From Paraburkholderia sp. C35 (GTDB lineage: Bacteria > Pseudomonadota > Gammaproteobacteria > Burkholderiales > Burkholderiaceae), in assembly GCF_003121405.1 (NCBI RefSeq), contig NZ_QBUY01000007.1:1-64000 (forward strand): 64,000 bases of DNA. Reading direction: 5' to 3'. This document shows positions 26,954 to 36,874 of this stretch, one piece after another. The translations under genes and the position numbers were made by a program. Position 1 is the first letter of the stretch, and the number at the start of each line of letters is the position of its first letter. The notes beneath the pieces are model-generated. The model was not told the DNA's origin, did no database searches, and worked only from the letters and a program-made list of their open reading frames with translations.

Positions 26954-29353
26954 TTACGCGGGCTTCGGCGCGGCTGGTTCGATGATTTCGCGCACGGCGT
27001 CATCGACGGTTTCCAGCAGAACGAAGCGCAACTGGCTGCGCGCATCGGCGGCAATGTCCTCGATGTCGGCCGCATTGCGCGCGGGCAACAAGACAGTCTT
27101 GATGCCGCCGCGCAAGGCCGCCAGCACCTTCTCCTTGATCCCGCCTACAGGTAGCACGACGCCTCTCAAACTGATCTCGCCCGTCACGGCGCAATCGCTG
27201 CGCACGGACCGGCCCATCAGCAGCGACGCAATCGCGATAAACATGGCGACGCCGGCACTCGGTCCGTCCTTCGGAACTGCGCCCGCCGGCACATGAACAT
27301 GGATGTCGCGCTTGTCGAAGCTCGTGCAGTCGATATGAAGCGCGTCGCAATGCGATTTGACCAGGGTCAGCGCGGCCTGCGCGCTCTCTTTCATCACATC
27401 GCCCAACTGACCTGTCAGAACCAGTCTGCCGCCGCCCGGTGTGCTGCTCGCTTCGATAAAAAGCAGATCGCCGCCGACGGGTGTCCACGCCAGTCCCGTT
27501 ACTACGCCCGGCATACTGGTGCGCATCGCCATCTCGCTCTCGAAGCGGCGATGGCCGAGCACAGCGGGGAGCTTGTCGGGTTCGATCTTTTCGTGGGTAG
27601 CAGGATCTTCCGCGACGCGTAACGCGACATGCCGGAATACGGCACCGATTTGCCGTTCGAGACTGCGCACGCCTGCTTCGCGTGTGTAGTCGCGGATGAT
27701 CGACCGCAGCGCGTCGTCGGTGAGGTCGCATTGCACTGAGGTCAGGCCGCACGCTTCGAGTTGACGCGGCACCAGGTAGCGACGCGCGATCTCGAACTTC
27801 TCGGCCTCGGTATAGCCCGGCAGATCGAGCACTTCCATGCGGTCTCGCAGCGGGCCGGGAATGCCTTCGGGCTGGTTGGCAGTGGCAACGAACACGACCG
27901 CCGACAGATCGAACGGCACGCCAAGGTAGTTGTCCCTGAAGGTCGCATTCTGCTCGGGATCGAGCACTTCCAGCATGGCGGCAGCGGGGTCGCCATGTGC
28001 GCCTTGTCCGAGCTTGTCGAGTTCGTCGAGCAGCATCACGCAATTGCGCGCGCCTGCTTTGCGGATCGCCTGAATGATATTGCCCGGCATCGCGCCGATG
28101 TAAGTACGCCGATGGCCGCGAATCTCCGCCTCATCATGCACGCCACCCAGACTCACGCGCACGAAAGGCCGCTCCAGCGCCCGCGCGATGCTCTGGCCCA
28201 GTGACGTCTTCCCGACGCCCGGCGGCCCCAGAAAGCACAGAATAGGCGCTTTGCCCTGCGGATTGAGCTTTCTGACGCCGAGATATTCGAGGATGCGGCG
28301 CTTGACCTTATCGAGGCCGAAATGCGCGTCGTCGAGAATCTGCCGCGACTGCGTGATGTCGATGGGCGCTTCGGGCGGAAGCTGCCAGGGCAGTTCAGTC
28401 AGCCATTCCAGATAGCTCACGCTGATCGAGTACTCGGACGAGGCCTCGGGCATCCGTTCCAGTCGGGCGAGTTCCTTGCGTGCATGTGTCTCGACGTCGG
28501 GCGGCATATCGGCGTTGGCAATCGCCTCGGTGAGCTTGCGCGCTTCTTCCTGGCCTTCGACGTTATCGCCGAGTTCGTGCTGGATGGTTCGCAACTGTTC
28601 GCGCAGCATCATCTCGCGCTGGCGCTTGTCGATGCGGCTGCGCGTCTGGTCGCCGATTTCGCGCGACAGGCGCAGCACTTCGATGCGTCCGGCGACGGCA
28701 TCGAGCACCTTGTCGAGCCGCTTGCACAACTCGAGGGTTTGCAGGATCTCCTGCTTGGCTTCGAGCGTTATTTCGATCAGACCCGCCACGGTGTCGGCCA
28801 GCAGACCGGGGGAATCGATGGCATCGAGTGCCTTGATCAGTTCGCCGCCGGCGTGGGGCAGCAAGCCGATCATTTCTCCGGCGCGTTCCTTCAGCACCAG
28901 CGCTCGCGCGGCGACGGCGGGAGCATCGGCTTCCTTGTCGGGCAGAAATTCCCCGCGGGCCGCCCGGTAGCCCAACCCCGTTACCGGCGCAATCAGGCGC
29001 AAGCGTTCGACGCCCTGGCAGATCAGGTGATGCGCGCCATCTTCCGGACTCGTGACGTAACGCAGCACGTTCGCTACCGTGCCAATCGTATTGAGCCCCT
29101 CGAAGGGCGGGTCCTGCGCCTGGGCGTCACGTTGCAGCACGATGCCGAGGGGTTGCTGGCGCTTGATGGCGGCCTGCACGTCGTCCTTGCTTTGACCGCG
29201 TCCCGCCGCGAGCGGCAACACCATGCCAGGAAACAGCACGGCATTGCGCACGGGTAACAGAATCAGGCTGTCCTGCAGACGTGACTGATCGACGGATGTT
29301 TCCAGGTCCACCGAACCGGATTCGGGCGCCTCGCTTTCGCTGTCCGTGCTCAT
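26954..29353 (-). CDS. lon: ATP-dependent protease Lon
   Basis: At 799 residues this has the complete Lon A layout: N-terminal substrate domain (about 35-230), AAA+ module with Walker A GPPGVGKT (near residue 375) and a C-terminal protease domain with Ser in PKDGPSAGVAMF and the downstream Lys of the Ser-Lys dyad. It degrades misfolded proteins. ATG at 29353 follows AAGGAA; the longer in-frame start at 29503 would overlap hsp20. It is the last gene of clpG-hsp20-lon. A second, housekeeping lon is expected elsewhere, so this is probably a stress-specific copy. Confidence 0.94.
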   Translation of the reverse strand: MSTDSESEAPESGSVDLETSVDQSRLQDSLILLPVRNAVLFPGMVLPLAAGRGQSKDDVQAAIKRQQPLGIVLQRDAQAQDPPFEGLNTIGTVANVLRYVTSPEDGAHHLICQGVERLRLIAPVTGLGYRAARGEFLPDKEADAPAVAARALVLKERAGEMIGLLPHAGGELIKALDAIDSPGLLADTVAGLIEITLEAKQEILQTLELCKRLDKVLDAVAGRIEVLRLSREIGDQTRSRIDKRQREMMLREQLRTIQHELGDNVEGQEEARKLTEAIANADMPPDVETHARKELARLERMPEASSEYSISVSYLEWLTELPWQLPPEAPIDITQSRQILDDAHFGLDKVKRRILEYLGVRKLNPQGKAPILCFLGPPGVGKTSLGQSIARALERPFVRVSLGGVHDEAEIRGHRRTYIGAMPGNIIQAIRKAGARNCVMLLDELDKLGQGAHGDPAAAMLEVLDPEQNATFRDNYLGVPFDLSAVVFVATANQPEGIPGPLRDRMEVLDLPGYTEAEKFEIARRYLVPRQLEACGLTSVQCDLTDDALRSIIRDYTREAGVRSLERQIGAVFRHVALRVAEDPATHEKIEPDKLPAVLGHRRFESEMAMRTSMPGVVTGLAWTPVGGDLLFIEASSTPGGGRLVLTGQLGDVMKESAQAALTLVKSHCDALHIDCTSFDKRDIHVHVPAGAVPKDGPSAGVAMFIAIASLLMGRSVRSDCAVTGEISLRGVVLPVGGIKEKVLAALRGGIKTVLLPARNAADIEDIAADARSQLRFVLLETVDDAVREIIEPAAPKPA

Positions 29354-29379
29354 TTTCGTTCCTTGTTTCGTGGCGTGTG

Positions 29380-29784
29380 CTAGCCGAGCCGCTCGAGTTC
29401 GAGCAAAAGACAACCGTGTTCGGCGCTGCGCTGTACCAGCCGGAAGCGTCCCGTCGGAAGACGGATATGCCGCTCGAAATGCCCATACGGTATTTCCATG
29501 CAATGCACCGCGCCCACCGCAAAGCGTTGCGGCAGCTTTCGTTCGGCTGCGACGATCAGCATGTCACCTTCGAAGGTCAGGGTGACGAGATCGGGAGGCA
29601 CGCCGGGCAATGCGACCACGATCGCGAGTTGCCCTTCGTGCTCGAACACTTCGATGGGCGGCTCCCATACGGGCGTGCGGGATTGCTGCCCCGCCAGCCG
29701 GAAAAACTGGCGACGCATGCGCTCCGCGCGTTCGATGGCATCGATGGCGGATTCCAGTAGTGCGGTATGAATGGGCGTCGTCAT
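29380..29784 (-). CDS. Small heat-shock protein (Hsp20/alpha-crystallin)
   Basis: This 134-residue protein has an alpha-crystallin domain (about 42-128: WEPPIEVFEHEGQLAIVVALPGV and a terminal LELERLG). Small heat-shock proteins hold unfolding polypeptides for disaggregases. It lies between a ClpG/ClpK-like disaggregase gene and lon, 26 bases before lon, as in transmissible protein-quality-control loci. Confidence 0.88.
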   Translation of the reverse strand: MTTPIHTALLESAIDAIERAERMRRQFFRLAGQQSRTPVWEPPIEVFEHEGQLAIVVALPGVPPDLVTLTFEGDMLIVAAERKLPQRFAVGAVHCMEIPYGHFERHIRLPTGRFRLVQRSAEHGCLLLELERLG

Positions 29785-29862
29785 GGCCGGGTTCCTGACT
29801 GGTAAGCCGGCCGCGCCGACTGTTCATTCATCAAAGGCGAAGCGCGAACACCTGTCAATCAT

Positions 29863-32691
29863 TCAGCCGGTATCTTTTCCAGACTCGGTCGATCCGCGTT
29901 TCTTGCGGCTTTTCGCGGCGGCAGCAACCTTGGGCGCCGGGGCTTCATGGCTCTCTGCCTCCGCATCGTGTCCGTTGCCGCTTTTCTTTTCTTTCACCGG
30001 CCTGGCTGCTGCCGATGCGACCTTTTTGAATTCAACCTCGTCATTCTTCTTGTCGTATGTGACTTCTGCCGTATCGCCGGAATTCAGTGTATTGCCGAGC
30101 ATCTCTTTGGCAAGCTTTCTTTCTATCTCCTGTCGGATCTGTCGCTTCAGTTCACGCGCGCCGAATTCGGGCTGATAACCCGCTTCGACGAGATGTTCTA
30201 TCACTGAATCGTCGAACTTGAGCGTGATGTCCTGTGCGGCGGCAGTGCGTGTCACACGGTCGATCTGGATCTGAACGATTGAGCGGATATTCTCGCGCGA
30301 CAGCGCGTGAAACACGATGATCTCATCGAGCCGATTCAGGAACTCGGGACGGAAGTGGCCCTTGAGCACGGTCATCAATTCCGCGCGCAAGGCCTTTTCA
30401 TTCATACGAGAGGCCTCGGGGCGTTCGAGGTTCTCCATGATGATCGACGCGCCGAGATTGCTGGTCGCGATGATGATCGTGTTGCTGAAGTCGACGACGC
30501 GACCTTTGCCGTCCGTCAGGCGTCCATCGTCGAAAACCTGGAGCAGTACATTGTTCACATCGGGGTGCGCCTTTTCGATTTCATCGAGCAGGATCACGCT
30601 GTACGGACGGCGTCGCACGCGCTCGGTGAGTTGACCGCCTTCGTCATAACCGACATAGCCGGGCGGGGCGCCGATCAGGCGCGCGACGGCATGACGCTCC
30701 ATGTACTCGGACATGTCGATGCGGATCACCGCCTGTTCGTCGCCGAATACCGTTTCAGCAAGGGCTTTCGCGAGTTCGGTCTTGCCGACGCCGGTCGGCC
30801 CGAGAAACAGAAAGGTCGCGATCGGCTTGTCGGTCTGACCCAGTCCCGCGCGTGACATCCGCACTGCGTCGCTGACTGCCGTGACGGCATCGTCCTGTCC
30901 CACGACTCTTTCGCGCAGCGTATCTTCCATCTTCAGCAGCTTCTGGCGCTCTTCCTGCGTCAGATCGGATACGGGAATCCCCGTGAGCCGCGAGACGACT
31001 TCGGCGATGGCATCGACTGTCACTTCCAGCGTCTCGGAACCGGTTTTGCGTTGCCATGCTTCCGTTTGTTCGTCGAGCGCCTTCTGCTTTTCGTTGATGC
31101 GTTCCTCGAAGCCCTTGGCTTCATCGAAGCGCTTGCGCGATGACGCGTAATCCTGCTCGCGCCTGAGTTGCGCCATTTCGGCTTCGAGCTCCTGAATATC
31201 GGCGGGGCGCGAGGTCGCGCCGATGCGCACGCGCGCGGCGGCCTGGTCGATCAGATCGATGGCCTTGTCGGGAAGGAAACGTGACGTGATGTAGCGATCG
31301 GACAATTCGGCCGCTGCCACGAAGGCATCGTCGGCAAAGGTTACCTGGTGATGGGCTTCGAGCTTGTCGCGCAGCCCACGCAGAATGACGATGGTCTGCT
31401 CGACGGTCGGTTCGGGGACGAGCACGGGCTGGAAGCGCCGTTCGAGTGCTGCGTCTTTCTCGATGTACTTCTGGTATTCGTTCAGTGTGGTGGCGCCGAT
31501 CAGGCTCAGTTCGCCTCGTGCGAGCGCAGGCTTGAGCACGTTCGCAATATCGAGTCCACCTTCGCCGCCGCCCTGGCCTGCGCCGACAATCGTATGCAAC
31601 TCGTCGATGAACAGAATCAGTTCGTCCTGTTTTGCAGTGACTTCATCGATCAACTGTTTGGCGCGCTCTTCGAATTCGCCGCGATACTTGGCACCCGCCA
31701 CCATCGAATTGATGTTCACTTCGACGAGCCGCTTGCCGCGCAGTACCTCAGGCACATCGCCATTGACGATGCGCTGCGCAAGCCCTTCGACAATCGCGGT
31801 CTTGCCGACACCCGGCTCGCCGATCAGCACAGGATTGTTCTTCTTGCGGCGCGCCAGCACCTCGATCGTGCTTTCGATTTCCTGCGCACGGCCCAGCACG
31901 GGATCGAGCTTTCCCTGGCGCGCCATGGCCGTCAGGTCACGTCCGAATTTGTCGAGATTGGGTGTGCCAGTGGGCGTATCGACACGGCCATCCTCGGCAC
32001 CTTTGCCGACTACCTTCACGACTTTCTGCCGCAATGCCTCCGGCGTGACGCCATACTTCTTGAGCAGCGTACCGGCGATGCTGTCCGGCACGGCGGCGAG
32101 GCCGATGAGCAGATGCTCGGGACCGACGTACGAGTGCCCCAGATCGCGTGAAGCCTGAAACGCGTACTGGAATGCTTTCTTTAAACGCGGAGAAACCGTC
32201 ATCTTGTCGAGCGGCGTGTCGGGATCGGCAGTGCCTTTCTGCGCGTGCTCGTCGATATATCCCTTGATGTCTTGCGGCGATAGCTTCAGTTCTTTGAATA
32301 GCGCGGCAACGACGTCGGTATCGGCGAGAACATAAAGCAGATGCTCGGTATCGAGTTCCTTTCGATGCAGTTCGTGTGCTTTTTCAGCGGCCCGCTGCAA
32401 TAGTTCCAGTGTCTGCTCGCTGAAGGCATCGGTTGCATCGACGGATTCGCGCGGCACCTCGGCCGCAAGGGGCGACTCTTCGTCGGCATCATCGCCCATG
32501 CCGCCGAAAAAGCGCGATAGTCCACCGCCGCCACCGAGCAGCGAATCGAATGGATTAACCATGCTCTGATGGCGCATTAATTGACGGTAGTCGTAATCGC
32601 ATATCGACATGGTCTTACGTTCACCGTTCTGCACCACGCTGACACGGGCAACGGCGGGACGGGTATGACAGATATCGCAGAGCAAGGGCAT
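29863..32691 (-). CDS. clpG: ClpG/ClpK-type AAA+ disaggregase
   Basis: At 942 residues this two-module Clp ATPase has Walker A motifs GEPGVGKT and GPTGVGKT, a ClpN-type repeat domain (about 95-230) and an N-terminal extension with a zinc-ribbon-like CDIC (Cys5, Cys8) and Cys31. That extension and the short middle coil distinguish ClpG (also named ClpK) from ClpB, ClpA and ClpC. ClpG proteins are stand-alone disaggregases that raise heat tolerance. There is an extended C-terminal tail rich in Lys, Glu and Ala. The start follows GGAGG. It heads the hsp20-lon operon. Confidence 0.88.
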   Translation of the reverse strand: MPLLCDICHTRPAVARVSVVQNGERKTMSICDYDYRQLMRHQSMVNPFDSLLGGGGGLSRFFGGMGDDADEESPLAAEVPRESVDATDAFSEQTLELLQRAAEKAHELHRKELDTEHLLYVLADTDVVAALFKELKLSPQDIKGYIDEHAQKGTADPDTPLDKMTVSPRLKKAFQYAFQASRDLGHSYVGPEHLLIGLAAVPDSIAGTLLKKYGVTPEALRQKVVKVVGKGAEDGRVDTPTGTPNLDKFGRDLTAMARQGKLDPVLGRAQEIESTIEVLARRKKNNPVLIGEPGVGKTAIVEGLAQRIVNGDVPEVLRGKRLVEVNINSMVAGAKYRGEFEERAKQLIDEVTAKQDELILFIDELHTIVGAGQGGGEGGLDIANVLKPALARGELSLIGATTLNEYQKYIEKDAALERRFQPVLVPEPTVEQTIVILRGLRDKLEAHHQVTFADDAFVAAAELSDRYITSRFLPDKAIDLIDQAAARVRIGATSRPADIQELEAEMAQLRREQDYASSRKRFDEAKGFEERINEKQKALDEQTEAWQRKTGSETLEVTVDAIAEVVSRLTGIPVSDLTQEERQKLLKMEDTLRERVVGQDDAVTAVSDAVRMSRAGLGQTDKPIATFLFLGPTGVGKTELAKALAETVFGDEQAVIRIDMSEYMERHAVARLIGAPPGYVGYDEGGQLTERVRRRPYSVILLDEIEKAHPDVNNVLLQVFDDGRLTDGKGRVVDFSNTIIIATSNLGASIIMENLERPEASRMNEKALRAELMTVLKGHFRPEFLNRLDEIIVFHALSRENIRSIVQIQIDRVTRTAAAQDITLKFDDSVIEHLVEAGYQPEFGARELKRQIRQEIERKLAKEMLGNTLNSGDTAEVTYDKKNDEVEFKKVASAAARPVKEKKSGNGHDAEAESHEAPAPKVAAAAKSRKKRGSTESGKDTG

Positions 32692-32856
32692 GGTGAAGTT
32701 GCCTCCGTCTTAGGGAGCATGTGCATCTATCCGGTAATACGCATGGATATTGCAGGACAGTTTTCGGTTGTCGAATCGCACGACGGGTACAGGTCGTGCA
32801 TTCGAGGTCACGGTGCGAGGCAAGAGCGACGTCGCGTGACCGGACATGTACTGTGT

Positions 32857-32885
32857 ATATAGTCGATCGATACCGAGTCTCCAAG
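32857..32885 (-). promoter_or_regulatory. Possible heat-shock (sigma-32-like) promoter of clpG
   Basis: On the minus strand CTTGGA (32880-32885) is followed after 14 bases by CGACTATAT (32857-32865). This resembles the sigma-32 pattern of a CTTGAA-like -35 and a CCCCATNT-like -10 with 11-16 bases between. It lies about 165 bases upstream of clpG, in a 374-base interval with no other gene. The -10 match is partial. Confidence 0.35.
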
Positions 32886-33065
32886 GCGAAACGAGGAGGC
32901 TGCAGTTTGCGGCAGTGCGAATCGGTATTGCGCGTGCGCAGAAGAAATGGAGAGTGCCGTCGCGACGCTGTCCGGTGAGATTTTTTCCGGGCAGACGGGA
33001 TGAGGGCAGGGTGCTTTTTACCTGATTGCGTGGTGGAGTGCTGTGTACCGTGAAGGAGGTGTGTG

Positions 33066-33458
33066 ATGAGCGATATAACGTGGGTAATCGTGGCTAACGC
33101 TGGACGTGCACGTGTTTTCCAGTCGGAAGGGATCGCGCTGAACTTGCAGGAGATCGATGATCTGGTCGATACGGGCGGGCACGGAACGGGGCTGACGGAT
33201 AAAGAAGCAGAAGCGCTCAGCGGGGATGAGCGAAAGCAAAAACTGGAAGCGAAGTTTGCGAAGCGTGTTGCTGAGTATCTGGAACAGGGGCGCTCGCAGC
33301 AGAAGTATCATCGGTTGATTCTTGCCGCCGAATCGAGATTTCTCGGTATGATTCGCGCGGATCTGAGCGAAGAAACGCACCGCTTGATATTCGAACAGGT
33401 CAGCGAAGACATCACGGAACTGGGCGCAAAAGAAATAGAAACCCGTCTCAGGAAGTAG
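33066..33458 (+). CDS. Host attachment family protein
   Basis: The 130-residue protein matches the host-attachment protein family (PF10116): TWVIVANAGRARVFQ at the start, a KFAKRVAEYLEQG segment, and LILAAESRFLGMIRADL. Despite the name, taken from Agrobacterium plant attachment, the fold is related to release-factor/baeRF domains and the molecular role is unclear. A perfect AAGGAGGT ribosome-binding site precedes the ATG at 33066, so it is probably highly translated. It is divergent from clpG. Confidence 0.82.
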   Translation: MSDITWVIVANAGRARVFQSEGIALNLQEIDDLVDTGGHGTGLTDKEAEALSGDERKQKLEAKFAKRVAEYLEQGRSQQKYHRLILAAESRFLGMIRADLSEETHRLIFEQVSEDITELGAKEIETRLRK

Positions 33459-33500
33459 CAGGACGACAGAACATATCAATCCGGATAACAAGGGAATGTC

Positions 33501-34505
33501 ATGGCAAAAGATGAAATCGTCTGGGGTATTCTCGGAAGCGCAAAGATCAACGACAAGGTCGTGATGCCGATGAACGCGGCAGCGAAGTGCCGTGTGAAGG
33601 GCATTGCGTCGCGCTCGGAAGAGAAGGCCAAAGAAGCCGCTGCCCGCTATGGTCTGGCTGTCGCATACGGCAGCTATGAAGCGCTGCTGGCGGACCCGGA
33701 AATCGACGCCGTGTACATTCCCTTGCCCAATCATATCCACGTGGAATGGACGATCAAATCTGTCGAAGCGGGCAAGCACGTACTGTGTGAGAAACCGATT
33801 GGACTGGACGCTGAACAGGTCGAGCGTCTCATTGCTGCGCGCGACAAGAACAATCGATACATACAGGAAGCCTTCATGGTGCGCACGCATCCGCAATGGT
33901 TGAAGGTGCGCAGCCTGATCGAAGAGGGCGTGATTGGCGAATTGCGCTCGGTAACGGGCGCTTTTACTTACTACAACGCAAACGAAAACAATATCCGCAA
34001 CAAGGCGGATCTGGGCGGTGGCGGTCTGCTCGATATTGGTTGTTATCCCATCACGACCGCGCGCTTCGTGACTGGACGTGAACCGCGGCGCGTGGTGTCG
34101 TTGATCGAGGAGGATCCCGTTTTCAAGGTGGATCGGCTCGGGTCGGTGTTGATGGATTTCGAAGGCGTGCAGGCGAGTTTCTTTTACTCGACTCAGACGC
34201 ATCCCTATCAGCGGATGCAGTTTCACGGCACGAAAGGGCGGATCGAGGTCGAGATTCCATTCAATGCGCCCGTCGACCGGCCAACGCGACTGTTGATCAA
34301 TGATGTATCGGGCGACGGCATTGCGAAAGATCGCTACGTGGAACTGCCCGCGTGCGACCAATACGGCGTCGCAGCGACGACCTTCGCAGAGGCGATATTG
34401 AATGGATCTCCGCAGGCGATTCCGCTGGAAGACACGCGCGCGAACATGCGCGTGATCGACGCGGTATTTCGTTCGGCGCGATCAGGCGCATGGGAAAAGC
34501 CTTAG
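33501..34505 (+). CDS. Gfo/Idh/MocA family oxidoreductase
   Basis: At 334 residues this has a Rossmann N-terminus (WGILGSAKINDKVVMPM), the family CEKP motif (VLCEKPIGLD) with the catalytic Lys, and a C-terminal alpha/beta domain with GGGLLDIGCYPI. Such enzymes oxidise sugars or related alcohols with NAD(P). It is 42 bases after the host-attachment gene and convergent with a DapA-family gene. Substrate unknown. Confidence 0.9.
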   Translation: MAKDEIVWGILGSAKINDKVVMPMNAAAKCRVKGIASRSEEKAKEAAARYGLAVAYGSYEALLADPEIDAVYIPLPNHIHVEWTIKSVEAGKHVLCEKPIGLDAEQVERLIAARDKNNRYIQEAFMVRTHPQWLKVRSLIEEGVIGELRSVTGAFTYYNANENNIRNKADLGGGGLLDIGCYPITTARFVTGREPRRVVSLIEEDPVFKVDRLGSVLMDFEGVQASFFYSTQTHPYQRMQFHGTKGRIEVEIPFNAPVDRPTRLLINDVSGDGIAKDRYVELPACDQYGVAATTFAEAILNGSPQAIPLEDTRANMRVIDAVFRSARSGAWEKP

Positions 34506-34528
34506 CCAGGCGCGTCGGAAGCGCGTTG

Positions 34529-35413
34529 CTACTGCATGGCCAGTGCAATCTCCGCGCGTAGTTCGTCGAGCACCGTGCGCGATTGCGCCAGTTGCTCGAC
34601 TAGCGTGGCGGATGCTGGCATCAGTGGTAGACGCACTTCATCGGCCAGGCGTCCCTCTATGGACAGCATCGCCTTGATTGCCGACGGATTGGGCGCGGCG
34701 AATAGCAGCCGGAGCACAGGGCTGAGCCGCTCGAAAATCCCGCGTGCGGTATCGACGTTTCCGGCCTGCATCAGCGAATCCATCTCGACGAACAGATCGG
34801 GGCATACATGCGCGCTCGCGAGAATGCCGCCATGTCCGCCGGCGGCGAGGCAGTCGAGAAAGTCCGCGTCTGTGCCGCATAACAGGTTGATGGGCAGTTC
34901 GCGCAGCGCAGCAAACTGACGGCTCACGCATGCCTTGATGGCGACGATATTGTCATGCTCTGCAAGCCGTCGCACTGTGTCGGGTTCGATCGATACACCC
35001 GTTCGATGCGGGACGTCGTAGAGCACGATCGAACGCTCCGTCTCACGCGTAATGCGGTCGAAATGCGCGGTAATGCCGGCCTGGTCCGGACAGACATAGG
35101 CGGGAGCCGAGACGAGAAATCCGGCGACGTCCCAGTGTTCGAAGCGCCTGATTTCGCTGATGAACTCATGGGTATTGAAGCCGCCGATGCCGACCAGTAT
35201 CGGCAGCCGGCCATCCACGACGTCGCTGATCGCTTGCAAAACCGTTACGCGCTCGATATCGGAGAGCAGGGCGGCTTCGCCTGTGGTGCCTAATGCAACG
35301 AACCCGGCGATGCCCGAACGCGCGTAGTGCTCTGTTAGCGCCTGCAGCGACTCGATGTCCACTTCGCCGGATCGAAACGGCGTGACGAGCGGTATCCAGA
35401 TGCCTGAAAACAT
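34529..35413 (-). CDS. DapA-family aldolase/lyase
   Basis: The 294-residue protein is a DHDPS/NAL-family class I aldolase: GIWIPLVTPFRSGEVD start, GTTGEAALLS, Tyr in VLYDVPHRTGVSI and the Schiff-base Lys in VAIKACVSR. Whether it is the lysine-biosynthesis enzyme or a sugar-acid lyase cannot be decided from sequence; the ACVSR tract after the lysine fits either. The ATG at 35413 starts the conserved fold. It is convergent with the oxidoreductase gene. Confidence 0.85.
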   Translation of the reverse strand: MFSGIWIPLVTPFRSGEVDIESLQALTEHYARSGIAGFVALGTTGEAALLSDIERVTVLQAISDVVDGRLPILVGIGGFNTHEFISEIRRFEHWDVAGFLVSAPAYVCPDQAGITAHFDRITRETERSIVLYDVPHRTGVSIEPDTVRRLAEHDNIVAIKACVSRQFAALRELPINLLCGTDADFLDCLAAGGHGGILASAHVCPDLFVEMDSLMQAGNVDTARGIFERLSPVLRLLFAAPNPSAIKAMLSIEGRLADEVRLPLMPASATLVEQLAQSRTVLDELRAEIALAMQ

Positions 35414-35674
35414 ATCAGTGCTCCTCGTGGACGTGAGCGCGTGCGATGGTGCCGAGCGTCGGTTCGGGTAGTGCCTGTGCGTATTCCATGTCTTCGATGT
35501 GTACCCTGGTCTGGGTCGTTGAGATGGACCAAGCGTAGACCGAAGGGAATAAACGGCGCGTAAAAAAGCAGCCAGCGCAAATGGGCTAGGGTTTGTACCT
35601 ATATCGACAACATTCAATTGTTCTGTGAGGGCTTAATTACGAGGTGGCTCCGGCCTAGACTGTCTTCACTGAAA

Positions 35675-35692
35675 CGCAAACGGGTGTTTGCG
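35675..35692. promoter_or_regulatory. Dyad in the leader of the DUF4148-type gene
   Basis: CGCAAAC (35675-35681) and GTTTGCG (35686-35692) form a perfect 7-base hairpin with a GGGT loop, 27 bases before the start codon at 35720. The surrounding interval 35414-35719 between divergent genes shows no reading frame I can support. Confidence 0.4.
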
Positions 35693-35719
35693 CAGAAATC
35701 AAGTCTGGAGGTCAGAATC

Positions 35720-35989
35720 ATGAAGATCGTTCAATCGCTGGTTATTGCTGCCGCTCTCGCTATTCCTGCTGTGTCGTCGTTCGCTCAATCGAACCCGGCG
35801 CCTGCAACTGCCAATGCTCAGGCCGCTTCGGCAGATGTCGGCGGCGTCGCTGATGGCTCGTCCGCTTCGGGCGCTCATCCGCGTCTGCATGCGTTCGACA
35901 GCGCTGTCGCTCGTGTTGGCCACAAGATTCAAGGCTCGATCCGTCCGGATGCAAACGATGGAATGAAGCCTGTGTATTTCGGCAATTGA
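35720..35989 (+). CDS. Small secreted DUF4148-type protein
   Basis: This 89-residue protein has a signal peptide (MKIVQSLVIAAALAIPAVSSFA) and an Ala/Ser-rich mature part. It resembles the small DUF4148-containing periplasmic proteins numerous in Burkholderia-group genomes; their role is unknown. GGAGG lies upstream of the ATG. A strong hairpin terminator follows at 36027. Confidence 0.7.
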   Translation: MKIVQSLVIAAALAIPAVSSFAQSNPAPATANAQAASADVGGVADGSSASGAHPRLHAFDSAVARVGHKIQGSIRPDANDGMKPVYFGN

Positions 35990-36026
35990 TTCGACGGCCT
36001 GGTTGGGCTGGATTGGTTTTACGATG

Positions 36027-36076
36027 CGGGTGCCTCAACACATCGGTGCGATGTGTTGAGGCACCCGATTTGTTTT
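36027..36076 (+). terminator. Rho-independent terminator with 19-bp perfect stem
   Basis: Bases 36027-36045 pair perfectly with 36049-36067 around a GTG loop, and ATTTGTTTT follows. It lies 38 bases after the DUF4148-type gene. The stem is unusually long and exact. It marks the point where the dense core-like gene order ends. Confidence 0.85.
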
Positions 36077-36874
36077 GGGCGGGTGTGCACTCAACGGGAA
36101 GGCTCACTGGTGGTTCGGGAAACGGGTATTTGAACCAAGCTGAAAACCCGACATTTCGAAATAGCTCGCATCAAAAACGTCGCTAATTTATCTTATGTCA
36201 AATCACATTTAGACCAATAGAAGTTAAAAGTCGACCCGCCCACTGCCGCTCTGGCCGCCCTCGACAATTTCGATCACGATTGCGATGCAATTGTGGACTC
36301 AGACGCCGCTACCAGCGCAGTTTCGCCATCGCGTGATCACATCTGCCCGCATGCGCCGCCTTCCATCCAAGATTGCTCGGGCTCGGCTATCCAACTACCG
36401 CGTTTTCACTAACATTCCCCGTATTCGCCACACATGAATCAAAATTGCCTGCGTTCGCCACCGACGAATCGGGTTTGCAGTTGTTTCGGACCAGTTCCGT
36501 CAGCGAATCATCGCGATTGCATGCAGTTTTCACCCTTATAGCTTAACGGAGCGATTCTAACCACACTTTCCGCATCGATTTTGCAACTCTCCGCTCGCCG
36601 AATGCGCTCGACGGTCCGCAGTACCTTATCGAGCCTCAAAGTGAAAGCTCCAAAGCGGTTCGCCTTCTCGGTAAATCCCTCTCGAACTGGCGCGACATAT
36701 AGCGAGTACAAAATCGGCACAGCTAGCGTCACGCTGGCGAGCTTGACTAGCGGACGGCTTCCCTCGTTCCGCGTGCTGGGCAACTCCGCCGCAATGCCGG
36801 GATTAAGAGTCGGAATAGCCCGCCCACAGTTCAAACTAATTTGTAACGGCGGGAAGGTTACCAGCTCCTCAAAC
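36077..36874. other. Gene-poor stretch at the edge of the accessory region
   Basis: About 800 bases without a gene I can support. Open frames exist on both strands around 36508-36912, but they overlap each other and neither shows a recognised domain. Composition is more AT-rich than the flanking operons, stop codons are frequent in 36110-36540, and a pair of 25-base imperfect direct repeats sits at 36424-36478. It may contain a decayed mobile-element end. Confidence 0.5.
36424..36478 (+). repeat. Pair of 25-base imperfect direct repeats
   Basis: The units at 36424-36448 and 36454-36478 share TTCGCCAC, GAATC and TTGC at equal positions (18 of 25 bases identical) with a period of exactly 30 bases. 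Such spaced repeats are typical of protein-binding sites, including terminal repeats of IS21-type elements, but no transposase lies nearby. Confidence 0.5.

Noticed and set aside
36424-36478. End of an IS21-family element
   Set aside because: The repeat spacing fits, but no istA or istB sequence is present, so the element is not claimed.
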